This document shows positions 50,882-60,508 of a stretch of DNA of 64,000 nucleotides, one piece after another. The notes under the pieces are model-generated. The model had not been told where the DNA came from. It saw only the letters and a program-made list of their open reading frames with translations, and searched no databases. The stretch covers positions 1 through 64,000 of the forward strand of contig CAZZFV010000006.1 of NCBI GenBank assembly GCA_964653855.1, in the 5' to 3' direction. Every line of letters starts with the position of its first letter. The stretch's first letter is position 1. The DNA is from RGIG3528 sp964653855 (lineage in GTDB: Bacteria; Bacillota; Clostridia; Lachnospirales; Lachnospiraceae). The position numbers and the translations under genes are program-made.

Positions 50882-51484
50882 ATGGCAATTATATATGGAT
50901 ATGCAAGATGTTCCACTAACGAAGAATTACAAGATATAAATAGGCAAAAAAGAGAACTGAAACGAATGGGCGTACAAGACGACAAGTATATTTATTGGGA
51001 ATATGAAAGCGGAATGAAAAAAGACCGTGCGGAATTGCAAAAGCTTTTTGATATAGTTAATCCAGGAGACACTATTGTAACGACGGAAGTTTCAAGATTA
51101 ACCCGTTCTACATCACATTTGTGCGAAATTCTCGAAACAATTCAAAAGAAAAAAATATGCCTTGTAATAGGCGGATTTGTGGCGGACTGTCGCAGCGATA
51201 ATATCGACCCAATGACTAAAGGTATGCTTATGATGTGGGGCGTATTTGCCGAAATGGAAAGAGATATTATTTCACAAAGAGTGAAATCGGGAATGGAAAA
51301 CGCGAGAGCAAAAGGAAAAAGAATAGGAAGACCCGAATTTGAAAAAGACGATATCCCCGATAAATTTTGGAAATATTATAATGTTTATAAAAACGGAGAC
51401 ATAAATATTTCCGATTTTGCAAGAATTATGGATATGTCGAGAACATCCATATATAAGTATATAAAATATGCAGAGACAGCGTGA
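50882..51484 (+). CDS. serine recombinase, resolvase/invertase family
   Basis: Protein of 200 aa, the usual resolvase length. The N-terminal catalytic domain begins YGYARCSTNEE with catalytic Ser11, then QKRELKRMGV, a VTTEVSRLTRSTSHL strand and GVFAEMERDIISQRVKSGMENARAKGKRIGRP, the classical E-helix and hinge. A C-terminal HTH (NISDFARIMDMSRTSIYKYI) binds DNA. Next to a tyrosine recombinase, it adds a second resolution or inversion system. AAGGAAGGA precedes the ATG. Confidence 0.93.
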   Translation: MAIIYGYARCSTNEELQDINRQKRELKRMGVQDDKYIYWEYESGMKKDRAELQKLFDIVNPGDTIVTTEVSRLTRSTSHLCEILETIQKKKICLVIGGFVADCRSDNIDPMTKGMLMMWGVFAEMERDIISQRVKSGMENARAKGKRIGRPEFEKDDIPDKFWKYYNVYKNGDINISDFARIMDMSRTSIYKYIKYAETA

Positions 51485-51506
51485 ACTGCCTCTGCATATT
51501 TTTTTT
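51464..51506. terminator. bidirectional terminator, resolvase end
   Basis: AAATATGCAGAGACA pairs with TGCCTCTGCATATTT (one G-T pair), T-run after it; it overlaps the resolvase stop and faces the convergent minus-strand gene. Confidence 0.85.
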
Positions 51507-51510
51507 GCGA

Positions 51511-51969
51511 TTAAGTATTTTCGTCCGCAATCTTTTCTCCGGTACAAAAGAAATGCTTTGTGTCATAATATTCTTTTTGTTCAGATTTAGGCCTTGCCGC
51601 ATTTTCGGCAAATGCCTTTTTTCTTTCGTTCTCGTAATCATCATCATCCATTCCGTCAATCATTGACACAATAAGATAATCACGGGAAGAATCAAGATGT
51701 TGTTCCATTATCATTTTTAGTATTCCTTTATTTTTTTGAAGAATATCGTACAAACCTTCTGTATGAGCATACACTTCTTCTTTTGTATCTTCTTTCGGAG
51801 CCTCCGGGTCGTATGATAACCAATCTTGCCAAATATCGAGATTGTTCAGAAATAAATTTATAATCTCATCATATGCGTAATCGAAGCCCCGTAAAAAGGT
51901 TTTGTCGGACTTTTTCAAAAAATCCTCATTGTAGTATATATCGTGTTTTCCGTCAACAAATAATGTCAT
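51511..51969 (-). CDS. hypothetical 152-aa protein
   Basis: Soluble, acidic protein (MTLFVDGKHDIYYNEDFLKKSDKTF ...) with a central Trp/Tyr-rich stretch and a polar end (RPKSEQKEYYDTKHF). No family is recognised. It lies 9 bases downstream of the next gene on the minus strand, so it is the last of a three-gene group with the SseB-like gene. Confidence 0.55.
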   Translation of the reverse strand: MTLFVDGKHDIYYNEDFLKKSDKTFLRGFDYAYDEIINLFLNNLDIWQDWLSYDPEAPKEDTKEEVYAHTEGLYDILQKNKGILKMIMEQHLDSSRDYLIVSMIDGMDDDDYENERKKAFAENAARPKSEQKEYYDTKHFFCTGEKIADENT

Positions 51970-51978
51970 AAGTTTATC

Positions 51979-52347
51979 CTACCTTGTTCCTAAAAATTTT
52001 TTTATTGGGGTAAAAATACTTTTTTCTTCTTTATTGTCTTCCGTTAATGCGTCAAGTATATCCAAAGTGCCACGATTAATTTTTTCTTTGAAAATCTCGT
52101 CTTTTGTCAACCAAACAGATTGAATACGACCTTTCCAAGTGTATTCGCAATCATAGCAAAAGGTTGTATTCTCTCCTATTTCGGGAACCAAGGAAACCAG
52201 TTCTCCGTTTTTTAACGACTCTGTTATGACCCAACTGTTGTCCTTTGCGTAAAGCTTCTGCTTTATGTATCTTCCTGTGCATAAACTCCCACAGCAAGGA
52301 CAAGGCGGAACATAAGTGTAAGGATATTTTATTATATTAGTTTTCAT
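51979..52347 (-). CDS. small zinc-ribbon protein
   Basis: Start at the ATG at 52347 (MKTNIIKYPYTY), 6 bases after GGAGGGGG; in-frame ATGs 6 and 30 bases upstream have no usable spacing. The product is 122 aa. Two Cys pairs (PPCPCCGSLC and TTFCYDCEY) form a probable zinc ribbon. The rest is acidic. No family is recognised. Confidence 0.6.
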   Translation of the reverse strand: MKTNIIKYPYTYVPPCPCCGSLCTGRYIKQKLYAKDNSWVITESLKNGELVSLVPEIGENTTFCYDCEYTWKGRIQSVWLTKDEIFKEKINRGTLDILDALTEDNKEEKSIFTPIKKFLGTR

Positions 52348-53047
52348 CCACATCCCCCTCCGACAAGATATAATCAAGCATTTTTTTACTTAAAAAGAAT
52401 TTGTTTTCCAATGGATTTACCACAATTTGTGTATCTTTTCTTATCCTGTTTAATGTCTGTATATTTACTTCGAGAGGAAAATATTCTTCAGATTGGGAGG
52501 CTTTCCATTTTTCAAAATTGTCTAATGATGTAAAAAATACAAAAAACTTATTGGAACAACATTCTGCATAACAATATAAAATTTGAGGATATTCCCCTTT
52601 TTTACGTTCCGCTATATATGCTGCGGCGTAAAATTTTTGATGTTTTAAAGCCCGCAAATCCCTTACTCTATGAAACTCTTGTGCCTTTATTATATATCTC
52701 GAAGAAAAAGTATTAAAAAGCATATTTTTTTTATTTCTTTTTGCATCATCTTCCATAATAGGGATTATAGATATTTCTTCTTTTTGATGTATTTCGATAT
52801 TTGATGCGCCTAAAGCATACATTTCAGGAAGAAACTTTGATATTTCAATTTTTTCTTTTTCTTTGATGGAAAAAGTATCGATTGAATTTATCTTTTTCCG
52901 TTCTTCCGTTGTGTATGCTTCGGCAAAATAATAAGCATCAAATAAAACACAATTACTTAATTCGTTTAAATAAGGAAGCCCTGTGTTATTGGATAAAATA
53001 ACGTAATATTCGGTTGAAGTAAGCTTTTGTAAATTTTCTTTATCCAT
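52337..53047 (-). CDS. SseB-like domain protein
   Basis: Protein of 236 aa whose C-terminal half (FFVFFTSLDNFEKWKASQSEEYFPLEVNIQTLNRI, QIVVNPLENKFFLSKKML) resembles SseB-type domains (FTSxxEFxxW ... INPxxxxxxL). Members are widespread in Bacillota and of unclear function. The N-terminal half is not assigned. Its end overlaps the start of the zinc-ribbon gene by 11 bases. The upstream region is interrupted by an IS605-type remnant. Confidence 0.55.
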   Translation of the reverse strand: MDKENLQKLTSTEYYVILSNNTGLPYLNELSNCVLFDAYYFAEAYTTEERKKINSIDTFSIKEKEKIEISKFLPEMYALGASNIEIHQKEEISIIPIMEDDAKRNKKNMLFNTFSSRYIIKAQEFHRVRDLRALKHQKFYAAAYIAERKKGEYPQILYCYAECCSNKFFVFFTSLDNFEKWKASQSEEYFPLEVNIQTLNRIRKDTQIVVNPLENKFFLSKKMLDYILSEGDVDEN

Positions 53048-53053
53048 AAATTA

Positions 53054-53093
53054 GTGAACTACTCCGACTTCTATATTTCTTGCTCACGGCGTG
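53054..53093 (-). mobile_element. 40-bp IS200/IS605 remnant (ends fused)
   Basis: On the minus strand: CACGCCGTGAGCAAGAAA, identical to the left end of the element at 30508, directly joined to TATAGAAGTCGGAGTAGTTCAC, identical to its right end. The middle is deleted. It follows TTATTAA, the stop codon of the large T4SS gene. Confidence 0.8.
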
Positions 53094-56000
53094 TTAATAA
53101 TAAGATGAGGGGAGAATATAAACGTCGTACATTCGCCAGAACGCAGCCATTTTTTCGTTATCAGTCATACCCTTTTTGTCGTTTAATGTTTGAGCTGTTG
53201 TCGCAAAAATGTACGGGTCAAGTTCTTTATTCCAGCCCTCCCATTGTGTATAACCCGGGCTGTTAATATCTGTAACGTAATAAATATCTAAATAGCTAAA
53301 TGTATTATTGTGGGCGATTTCGTCGGTCATTGAGTCAACCGCCATCATTCCCAATAAATTACAATGATTTAATGTGATATCTATTGTTACATAAAAATCA
53401 TACCCGTAAGCCTCACACTCCTGCGTTGCGTACTTACTGTAGTCCTTTCCGAGCTTTGTTATTCCCTTATCTTGTGTATATGTCCAAGTTACAGTTTTGT
53501 TTTTATTTAATTTGGTTTCATAAGTTACATCAAATGTTGCGTTTTGAAAAACGTCATTAATAAGACGTTTCATATATTCTGTGGTAACAGAAGTTTCGTC
53601 AATATAAGCAAGTATTTGTTCGTCGGTCATTACGCTATCATCAATGAAGCCACAGTTGAACCCGAATCCCGCAAATAGACAAAATAGGTTTTTATAAAAT
53701 TCGTCAATAGTGTAAGTCTTGCCGTCTGTTCCCTCATACTTTAGATTTATTTTGATATTGGGGTTGAGAGTATTTTTTAAATTTATAAATGCTGTAGAGC
53801 CTGTGGTTAATTGATTTTCAAGTTCTTTAAATTCTCCAAGCTCTGTCATTCCGGGGATACCGTATACAACAATCTCTTTAGGTTCATAAGTCCAATAGGG
53901 GGAAATTATATCTGTTTTTGTTTCCCAATATCCTTTTTTTGTTACTTCTTGGTGCGCCGGAACAGTTTTTTGATAAATTACCATATAACTGTCATTACCG
54001 TATAAGTTTTTTGTTTTTAGCGTCCAGCCGTCTTCTTCTTTATATTTTGTACTTTTTCCGGTAAAATCTTTTATTTTTATCCGTTCTGCCCCATAAGTGA
54101 TTTTTTCCTCGACCCATTTGGTTTCTTCTTTATGCCACACCTGAGTCTTTTTAATTTCTATTGGGTGATAAGTTCCATATTGCACGGTAGCCGTATAAGC
54201 GACTTTGTCTTGTTCAAATTCGCCGTAATAATTACCGATAAAATAGGCGTATCGACCTGTGGTTACATCCTTATATTTATAATATCCAAGACAATTATTG
54301 AGAAGCTTTCTATTGCTGTCAAATTTCCAATTTTGCGGATAATAGGCATATTCGTCTACATTAAAAGATGTTTTTGTACTTTTTAAAATTTTGACCGGAT
54401 TTTGTTCGTATTCGGCTAAATCTGCGATAATAGTCTCAACGGGAGATTTTCCCGTACTTTCTTTTGATGGTATAAGTACAGACATCACAGCAATAATTAA
54501 CAAATTCCCTAAACATAAAACAATAACGGCTCCGATAAAAAAAAATATACATTTTTTTATAGCACCCAAAATTGTTTTGGGAAGTAAAATAACAGAAGCA
54601 ACAATTTTAAAGGTCTTTGTTTTAACGGCATCTTTTATTTTTTGGATTATGATATCTCTTATTATGTTTTTTGCAAAATCGCTTATGGCTTCGCCCGCTT
54701 TTTTACACCAACCGCCAAGCCTTGTGCTTAAAAACTTATTTGCAAGCGGAGTAAAGACTTTTTTGTTTAATGCCACAAGACCTTTTTTTAGAGTGGCGTT
54801 GTATATTTTTTTTATACCCTTTCCGACAGCTTTTGTAACTTTCTTTTGTAAGCGTTTTTGCCAAGTGTATTTTGTTGCTTCATTCCATTGCTGCTTATTT
54901 TTTAAAAGTTTATCCGAGATTAAATCGGCATTTTGTTTTATTGAAGTTTTGTTTCCCAGAATGTTTGCATTTTTAGCCCTTATTCTTTGCATTTTGTCAC
55001 GGATTTTTTCTGCTTTTTGCGAGGAAAGCTTTTTGTTCCGCAATTTTTTATTGAGTCTGCCGAGTTTGTCTTCGACCGTTTTTAATTTTTTATTTGCTTT
55101 TAAAGCTTTTTTGTTTTTGCCACATCTTAATATGGCTTTTTCACGATTTTTGTATGACCTATTTATAATTCTATTGGGAGCATTTAATATAAAACCGTTA
55201 ATACGTATAACACCTTTGGCAATAGTTTTATAAGCCCTAAAAACTTTTTGTGCTTCGGGGTTATCGCCTAATAAATTAATCGCTTTATCACAAGCGTTAT
55301 CAATTTTAAAAGTAACGTGCGACCATAATTTTTTTGAGTCAAAAACAAATGAACCGTGGGTTTTTAAAAGAGCTGCTTTTTGGTCTAAAAGCGCATTTAT
55401 TTTACAGAAAGTCGTTTCATTCATTAACCCTTTATTAAATTGCTTACGGATATCTTTTCTAACAGCATCAAGCTCTTTTTTATTGTTTATTCCCTTTATT
55501 CCGAATTTACTTAATTCGTCGGCAATAATTTTGTTATTGGTATCAACAGCCTCTTTTATAGAGCCGTTCCATCGTTCTGTCACTCCGTCGGGATTTCGAT
55601 GGAACAGCCCTCTTTTATCAATTTTTGATTTTCCGTCCGGAATGTCGGCACCGAACACAAATCCTTTTTCTTTCAAATCGGAAAAAAGTTCATCAATAGC
55701 AGCTTTTTGAGACTCCAAAAGCCCTATTTGTTCTTTAATTGAGTTAATCGAAAAAGCATCCCTAAAAAGTGTTCCGTCCTCAACAGACTTCAATAAGTCT
55801 TTTAATTCATCCAGTTCTTTTAATATATCGCCAAGCTTTCCTTCAATACCGCATTTTTGAGACTCTAAATGAATTTGGTCTATTAGGGCAATTAACGCCT
55901 CATTGGTAGAAGCTTTTTGTAATAAACGTTTTAAATCTTTTTGTAAATCAAGTGCATCCAGGTTTTGTAATAATTCGCGAATTTTTTTACGTTTTTCAGC

Positions 56001-56198
56001 TTCTTCTGATTGGTCAACTTCATCAATTATAAATTGCGCCGTTTTACGTTCGATTTTATTTAAGTATGGTTTTCTATTATAACTTAAAACGGTACTTTGC
56101 GGAGAAAGTCCACCTAATTGTAAAGATGAATATTTTTGTCCATAAAAATCGGCGTCAGGCATTGCGTCGTTATTCAATTTTTCTGCGGAATTTGCCAT
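53094..56198 (-). CDS. large T4SS membrane protein, CD1108-like
   Basis: Protein of 1034 aa. The first ~530 residues are helical and very basic, with coiled-coil segments (IRELLQNLDALDLQKDLKRLLQ; KNKKALKANKKLKTVEDKLGRL). One strong hydrophobic block (about residues 545-575, FFFIGAVIVLCLGNLLIIAVMSVLI) is followed by a ~450-residue extracytoplasmic domain rich in Tyr/Thr. It is the position and topology of the CD1108-like protein of Tn1549-type elements, after VirB4. No peptidoglycan-hydrolase motif is seen. It likely bridges the conjugation machine and cell envelope. The stop codon is abutted by an IS605-type remnant. Confidence 0.6.
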   Translation of the reverse strand: MANSAEKLNNDAMPDADFYGQKYSSLQLGGLSPQSTVLSYNRKPYLNKIERKTAQFIIDEVDQSEEAEKRKKIRELLQNLDALDLQKDLKRLLQKASTNEALIALIDQIHLESQKCGIEGKLGDILKELDELKDLLKSVEDGTLFRDAFSINSIKEQIGLLESQKAAIDELFSDLKEKGFVFGADIPDGKSKIDKRGLFHRNPDGVTERWNGSIKEAVDTNNKIIADELSKFGIKGINNKKELDAVRKDIRKQFNKGLMNETTFCKINALLDQKAALLKTHGSFVFDSKKLWSHVTFKIDNACDKAINLLGDNPEAQKVFRAYKTIAKGVIRINGFILNAPNRIINRSYKNREKAILRCGKNKKALKANKKLKTVEDKLGRLNKKLRNKKLSSQKAEKIRDKMQRIRAKNANILGNKTSIKQNADLISDKLLKNKQQWNEATKYTWQKRLQKKVTKAVGKGIKKIYNATLKKGLVALNKKVFTPLANKFLSTRLGGWCKKAGEAISDFAKNIIRDIIIQKIKDAVKTKTFKIVASVILLPKTILGAIKKCIFFFIGAVIVLCLGNLLIIAVMSVLIPSKESTGKSPVETIIADLAEYEQNPVKILKSTKTSFNVDEYAYYPQNWKFDSNRKLLNNCLGYYKYKDVTTGRYAYFIGNYYGEFEQDKVAYTATVQYGTYHPIEIKKTQVWHKEETKWVEEKITYGAERIKIKDFTGKSTKYKEEDGWTLKTKNLYGNDSYMVIYQKTVPAHQEVTKKGYWETKTDIISPYWTYEPKEIVVYGIPGMTELGEFKELENQLTTGSTAFINLKNTLNPNIKINLKYEGTDGKTYTIDEFYKNLFCLFAGFGFNCGFIDDSVMTDEQILAYIDETSVTTEYMKRLINDVFQNATFDVTYETKLNKNKTVTWTYTQDKGITKLGKDYSKYATQECEAYGYDFYVTIDITLNHCNLLGMMAVDSMTDEIAHNNTFSYLDIYYVTDINSPGYTQWEGWNKELDPYIFATTAQTLNDKKGMTDNEKMAAFWRMYDVYILPSSYY

Positions 56199-56217
56199 AA
56201 GTCACCTTTTATTATGT

Positions 56218-56442
56218 CTATTCTTCATCTTCGTTATTATTGGAAGATTGAGTAAAATACCATTCACGATATTCAGAGGCATCCTCGTATTCTTCATCAC
56301 TCACATCTTTATTTATTTCGTGTTTTATTCCTTTTTTCTTCCGATATATAAATAAGAACAAAGCCGAAATAAGAGCTGCGGCCATCCCAACACAGGAAAT
56401 GGCGAGGCCGATATTATCCAATATTTCTAAAAAATTAACCAT
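56218..56442 (-). CDS. small single-pass membrane protein of the T4SS operon
   Basis: Protein of 74 aa with one N-terminal hydrophobic helix (IGLAISCVGMAAALISALFLFIY) and a charged, acidic tail. It sits 4 bases downstream of virB4. Small proteins at this place in Tn1549-like loci (CD1107-like) are often membrane anchored. Function unknown. Confidence 0.6.
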   Translation of the reverse strand: MVNFLEILDNIGLAISCVGMAAALISALFLFIYRKKKGIKHEINKDVSDEEYEDASEYREWYFTQSSNNNEDEE

Positions 56443-56446
56443 AATC

Positions 56447-58861
56447 CTACCTCTTAATGTTGTTAGGGTTTGTATCTATTAATTCAAAAATTTCGGAGTC
56501 TTTTGGAATTATCAATTTAAACGGAGAGGCAAATTTCCCGTTATATAACAAACCACATCCGGGTTCGGGTTTTGAAACAAAACTTATTTGCGTATCACTT
56601 AATCCCAAATTCACTTGCAAGTTATCTCTATCTTCTTTTGATGAATACATAATCAACATAAATGACGTGTTATTGAAAATTCCATCAGCGGTTTCATCCA
56701 AAATTAAATCATTTGTGTTTTGCATAATTCCTGTTGGAATACCGCCCCATTTTCGAACTGTTTTCCAAATTCGTGTGACGAATTTCGTTGCGTCCGGTGA
56801 TTGTAATAACATATGAAATTCGTCAATATATACATATGTAAAGATGCCCTTTTTATGGTTTTGAATAATTCGATTCATTATGTCGCTTAAGCATACATAT
56901 AAACCGAGGTTCAGCAATCCGGAACCAAGTGCTTTTGTGTTATAAATTACAAATTTCGCATTTGTTTCGAAATTCGTTCTTTCGGCAAAACAGTTAAAAG
57001 AACCATGCGTATAAGAGTATAGTTCTTCCGATAAACTTTTTGCATCGTCGTTATCCCGTCCGAGTAATTTTAAATCTTCATAAAGGTCTGTAAGTGTCGG
57101 GCAACGAGATACATCACACGTTTTGCCCTCTCGTTCAAGATAATCAATATAAGGAGCGTAAATTCTTTTTATGCTTTTATCCAAAATTGTTGTTTCTGAT
57201 GGAGAAAGTTTTAATCCGTCTTCACCTCTGATAATATTAAAAAATGAAAGAAGGTAATCGATTTTGGCGGAAACGGCATCAACTTCGGCATCATCATCGC
57301 CTAAATCAATATCGAGAGGATTAATATGAGCTTTGCTGAATTTATTATTAACGGAAAGTTTCACTTCTTGTCCTTTTAAATTTCTTGCAAGCGGGGCGTA
57401 TTCGCCCTGCGGGTCAATTATTATTACTTGGGCGTTCGGGTCACGCAATCTGTTTTCAATCATCTCTACTTTTGCAATAAATGATTTTCCGCTTCCGGGA
57501 CTTCCGAAAATAAGACCGTTATAATTATTTCCTGTCTTTCGGTCATACATAATTATATTTTTTGAAAGTCTGTTTATGCCGTAATATATACTGTTCGGCA
57601 TATAAATATCGCGAGAGCTGAAAGGTAACAAAGCACACTCCGACTCTGTTGTAAAAAGAATGTCTGTATATAAATCGTTTCTGCAAAGCGGAAGCGATGT
57701 GTTAAAAGCAAATTCCTGTTGTTGAGGCAAGACTTTTATTGGGGCGTGTTTACTGTCAGCAACGTTTTCCACAAGGGCAATAACATTTAATAACTTTTCT
57801 TTTGTTGGAGCAAAAACCGTTATTGTAAGAGTTGTTAAAAACAACTCCTGGTCTTCCACGGTAATATTTTGCATTATTTCCCTCGCGCTGTTTTGAGCGT
57901 TTTGTAACTCCACCGGCGCATCAGTTAATATTCCGTCTTTAGCGTTTCTTGATGTTATTTCGGCAGATTTTGCTTCAATAGCGGACAATTTTGATTTTAC
58001 AAGCTTCAATGCTTTATCAGCAGCTATTCTTTCGGTTGTTGTGCTGACAAGCATCGGATATTGAATATCATAGAAGTCTGCTAAAAATTTAGTGGTAAGT
58101 TTTCCCGGAATGTGGTCAAGATATAATGTTGACGCATATGTTTCCCCCAACATAAAATAATTTGGATTATTGAAATCCATACTTGAAGGCCCAATTATAT
58201 CTTTTACAGACAATCCGTTTTTAAAAACGGAATTTAAATTAAATTCGGGGTCTTCAAAAATGTCCGAAGATAATTTGTAATTGTAATCTTGATTGTATAT
58301 AGAGTGTAACAGTTTAAGTCTCTCTGTCGAAGAAAGTGCGGCTGGTTCGCCACACATTGTCCTTAATCCGTTATTTATTTGAATATCAATTTTATTAAGT
58401 GTTTGTACAGCGTGGTCTACGTCCACGTCTTTTATTGATACGGTTATATATTTATCCCTTGAAATAGATTCTTCTCCATTTTGCAAGGCTCCGAGAATAA
58501 TGTTATTCATTTCCGAGCGATATTTATTGAGGGAGTCTTTTTGGGGAAGAAAACGAACTTGTTTTAACGTTTCTTTTTTATCCGATTTATAATTAAAAAT
58601 CGTAAATTGAAAATTTGCTCGTTGGTCTATCGAGCTTATAAATTCTTGAAAGGCTTCGCATATATGTTGTTCATCTTCCTCGGAAGCATCCAAAAAGTCT
58701 ATATCCGATAATTTATATGTTTTTGTATATGTTCCGGGGATTGTCTCTATAATTCCGTTTTTTAAAATCCCCGTAAAAGGAATAGAGTCGGAAACGTTTT
58801 TGGGGATTTTTTCTATTTTTGCTACTTTATACAAGAAGCTATTAGCGTTTATATTCTTCAT
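56447..58861 (-). CDS. virB4: VirB4-family conjugation ATPase
   Basis: Protein of 804 aa. Walker A GSPGSGKS near residue 451, IIIDPQGEYAPLAR after it, and Walker B FTYVYIDEFHMLL near residue 665, then a conserved RxxGG-type segment (WGGIPTGIMQNTNDL). This is the essential hexameric ATPase that energises assembly of type IV secretion. Located between PrgI-like and CD1108-like genes, as in Tn1549-type clusters. Confidence 0.93.
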   Translation of the reverse strand: MKNINANSFLYKVAKIEKIPKNVSDSIPFTGILKNGIIETIPGTYTKTYKLSDIDFLDASEEDEQHICEAFQEFISSIDQRANFQFTIFNYKSDKKETLKQVRFLPQKDSLNKYRSEMNNIILGALQNGEESISRDKYITVSIKDVDVDHAVQTLNKIDIQINNGLRTMCGEPAALSSTERLKLLHSIYNQDYNYKLSSDIFEDPEFNLNSVFKNGLSVKDIIGPSSMDFNNPNYFMLGETYASTLYLDHIPGKLTTKFLADFYDIQYPMLVSTTTERIAADKALKLVKSKLSAIEAKSAEITSRNAKDGILTDAPVELQNAQNSAREIMQNITVEDQELFLTTLTITVFAPTKEKLLNVIALVENVADSKHAPIKVLPQQQEFAFNTSLPLCRNDLYTDILFTTESECALLPFSSRDIYMPNSIYYGINRLSKNIIMYDRKTGNNYNGLIFGSPGSGKSFIAKVEMIENRLRDPNAQVIIIDPQGEYAPLARNLKGQEVKLSVNNKFSKAHINPLDIDLGDDDAEVDAVSAKIDYLLSFFNIIRGEDGLKLSPSETTILDKSIKRIYAPYIDYLEREGKTCDVSRCPTLTDLYEDLKLLGRDNDDAKSLSEELYSYTHGSFNCFAERTNFETNAKFVIYNTKALGSGLLNLGLYVCLSDIMNRIIQNHKKGIFTYVYIDEFHMLLQSPDATKFVTRIWKTVRKWGGIPTGIMQNTNDLILDETADGIFNNTSFMLIMYSSKEDRDNLQVNLGLSDTQISFVSKPEPGCGLLYNGKFASPFKLIIPKDSEIFELIDTNPNNIKR

Positions 58862-58879
58862 ATATTTTCTATTTTCCTT

Positions 58880-59257
58880 TTATCTAAAAATATGGTAATC
58901 CGGATTTCTACTATACCTGATTTTATTTTTTGTCTCATTCGAGGACTTTAATTTTAAAGATATGAAATTTCTTTTTTTTCTTTTTGTTGGTGCTAAATAT
59001 TTCCTATAAAAAACTCGTATAATCCAAATTTCAAACGGAGTACGATTAGGTTTTAAAAATCCGCATATTCCAAACGGAGTTCCGCAAAGTCCGCCAATAA
59101 GAATTTTTGTATCAAATGAGCCGGGAATTATAACTCCTGCCGTTATTCCAACAAACAACGCAATCGAAAGCCATATTGTTTGTTTAAATGTAAATGATAA
59201 AAACAATTTTGGCTCATAGTTTCTTATATCATTTGAAGTATTTATTATTAGTGCCAT
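58880..59257 (-). CDS. PrgI-family T4SS membrane protein
   Basis: Protein of 125 aa with two hydrophobic segments in the N-terminal half (about residues 27-45 and 48-70) and a basic C-terminus. It opens with NTSNDIRNYEPKLFLSFTFKQTIWLSIALF, the typical PrgI beginning (xxIPxEIxxYExK). PrgI (VirB3-like) sits between TrbL and VirB4 in Gram-positive conjugation loci, exactly as here. Confidence 0.8.
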   Translation of the reverse strand: MALIINTSNDIRNYEPKLFLSFTFKQTIWLSIALFVGITAGVIIPGSFDTKILIGGLCGTPFGICGFLKPNRTPFEIWIIRVFYRKYLAPTKRKKRNFISLKLKSSNETKNKIRYSRNPDYHIFR

Positions 59258-59259
59258 TT

Positions 59260-60498
59260 TTAAACTCCTAAAATATCGTTAGCGTATTCACCTGTTCTAA
59301 ACAAAGCCCCAATGGTAACGGCTTTTATAGTAATAAGTCTAAGGGTAAGAGACAAAAAATTTGTTGATGATGATGCAAGTAATTTACTTATTTCGCCCGA
59401 AAGCAATATTACAAAATACATTAACGTTAATTTCAAAATAGCAGCTAAAAGTTTTTTAAGATATCTTATTCCGGGGCTTCTTAATCCTTCTTGGTAAATT
59501 TCTGCAATGGGAATATATATAAATACTCGTCTAATTCCTATTTCCAAAAAAACTTGAAGAACAGCGAAATCGATTGCTATTTCCGCAAGGAATGAAAGAG
59601 CGAAGGGCAAAAAAATTTCTATTATATGCCATATAAATTCCATTAAACCGAGATGATAATCCGAGCCGGTTAAAATATTGTATAATTCTTCTGCCGAAGA
59701 CGCTACCATATCGGAATTTGATGAAGCGTTTACCAGTTCTTTTCCGAGCCAGTATCCGACATAACATAATGCCGCAACTAATTTTTCGGCATTTATAATA
59801 ATGGCTATGCCTATTCCTAATTTAATTAAAACCAACGCCCATTCTTCTAATGGGTCACGTCCGTCAGCTATTTTTTGAATTACATAACTTATCATTCGTA
59901 TCATAAATAACATTGATGCAACAGCTTTAAGGGATGTTATAAATGCGGCAAAAGCGACTGTTATGTTGTTTTCCGATGAATCACCCGTATTAATTAACAC
60001 ATCTTCATAAATGGTATATACTGTATTTTCAACTTCCTTTTGGTCACAGTAATAACTATATTTCACAGGATTGTCTAAGGCGTATGTAAGAATTTCATTG
60101 TTAGCCTCGTGCCAACCTGCCGGGTCTTGTGTCGCTATATGGTCGGCCAGCCCATCAGGAAATTTAACGTCTTTATCAGCGACTAAATTTCTATAATAAT
60201 TTTTTTTGCCGGTTTCGGTAGTTTCTCCGGTAATTCCTGTGCAATATCTAAATAACATTCCGTATTTAGAATTTGCATCCGTAAAAATTTGAGCAATTTC
60301 CGTACCCGAATTTCCGGCAATATGTTTGCACATTGAATATACCGTTTTACCTTTGCCATTAAGTTTGTTTTCGAAATCGTCGGCGTCAGCAAATATTTTG
60401 GGAATAATAAAAGAAAAGCATATTAAAACAATAGCGAGAACGCTTGATGCCCCCGCTATTGTTTTGTTATATGCAATTTTTAAGTTGCATTTAGTCAT
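59260..60498 (-). CDS. TrbL/VirB6-like polytopic T4SS protein
   Basis: Start chosen at ATG 60498 (MTKCNLKIAYNKT), 5 bases after AGAGG; a longer frame to 60519 overlaps the preceding gene. The product is 412 aa. An N-terminal signal-anchor precedes a periplasm-type domain (about 160 residues), then six or so membrane helices (from SLKAVASMLFMIRMISYVI to LTLRLITIKAVTIGALF). Position and topology match the TrbL-type pore component. Confidence 0.75.
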   Translation of the reverse strand: MTKCNLKIAYNKTIAGASSVLAIVLICFSFIIPKIFADADDFENKLNGKGKTVYSMCKHIAGNSGTEIAQIFTDANSKYGMLFRYCTGITGETTETGKKNYYRNLVADKDVKFPDGLADHIATQDPAGWHEANNEILTYALDNPVKYSYYCDQKEVENTVYTIYEDVLINTGDSSENNITVAFAAFITSLKAVASMLFMIRMISYVIQKIADGRDPLEEWALVLIKLGIGIAIIINAEKLVAALCYVGYWLGKELVNASSNSDMVASSAEELYNILTGSDYHLGLMEFIWHIIEIFLPFALSFLAEIAIDFAVLQVFLEIGIRRVFIYIPIAEIYQEGLRSPGIRYLKKLLAAILKLTLMYFVILLSGEISKLLASSSTNFLSLTLRLITIKAVTIGALFRTGEYANDILGV

Positions 60499-60508
60499 AA
60501 AAGCCTCT

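Noticed and set aside
54391..55233. 280-codon plus-strand frame
   Set aside because: Antisense to the CD1108-like gene, whose Lys-rich helices give Phe/Leu-rich complements. No ribosome site and no coherent product.
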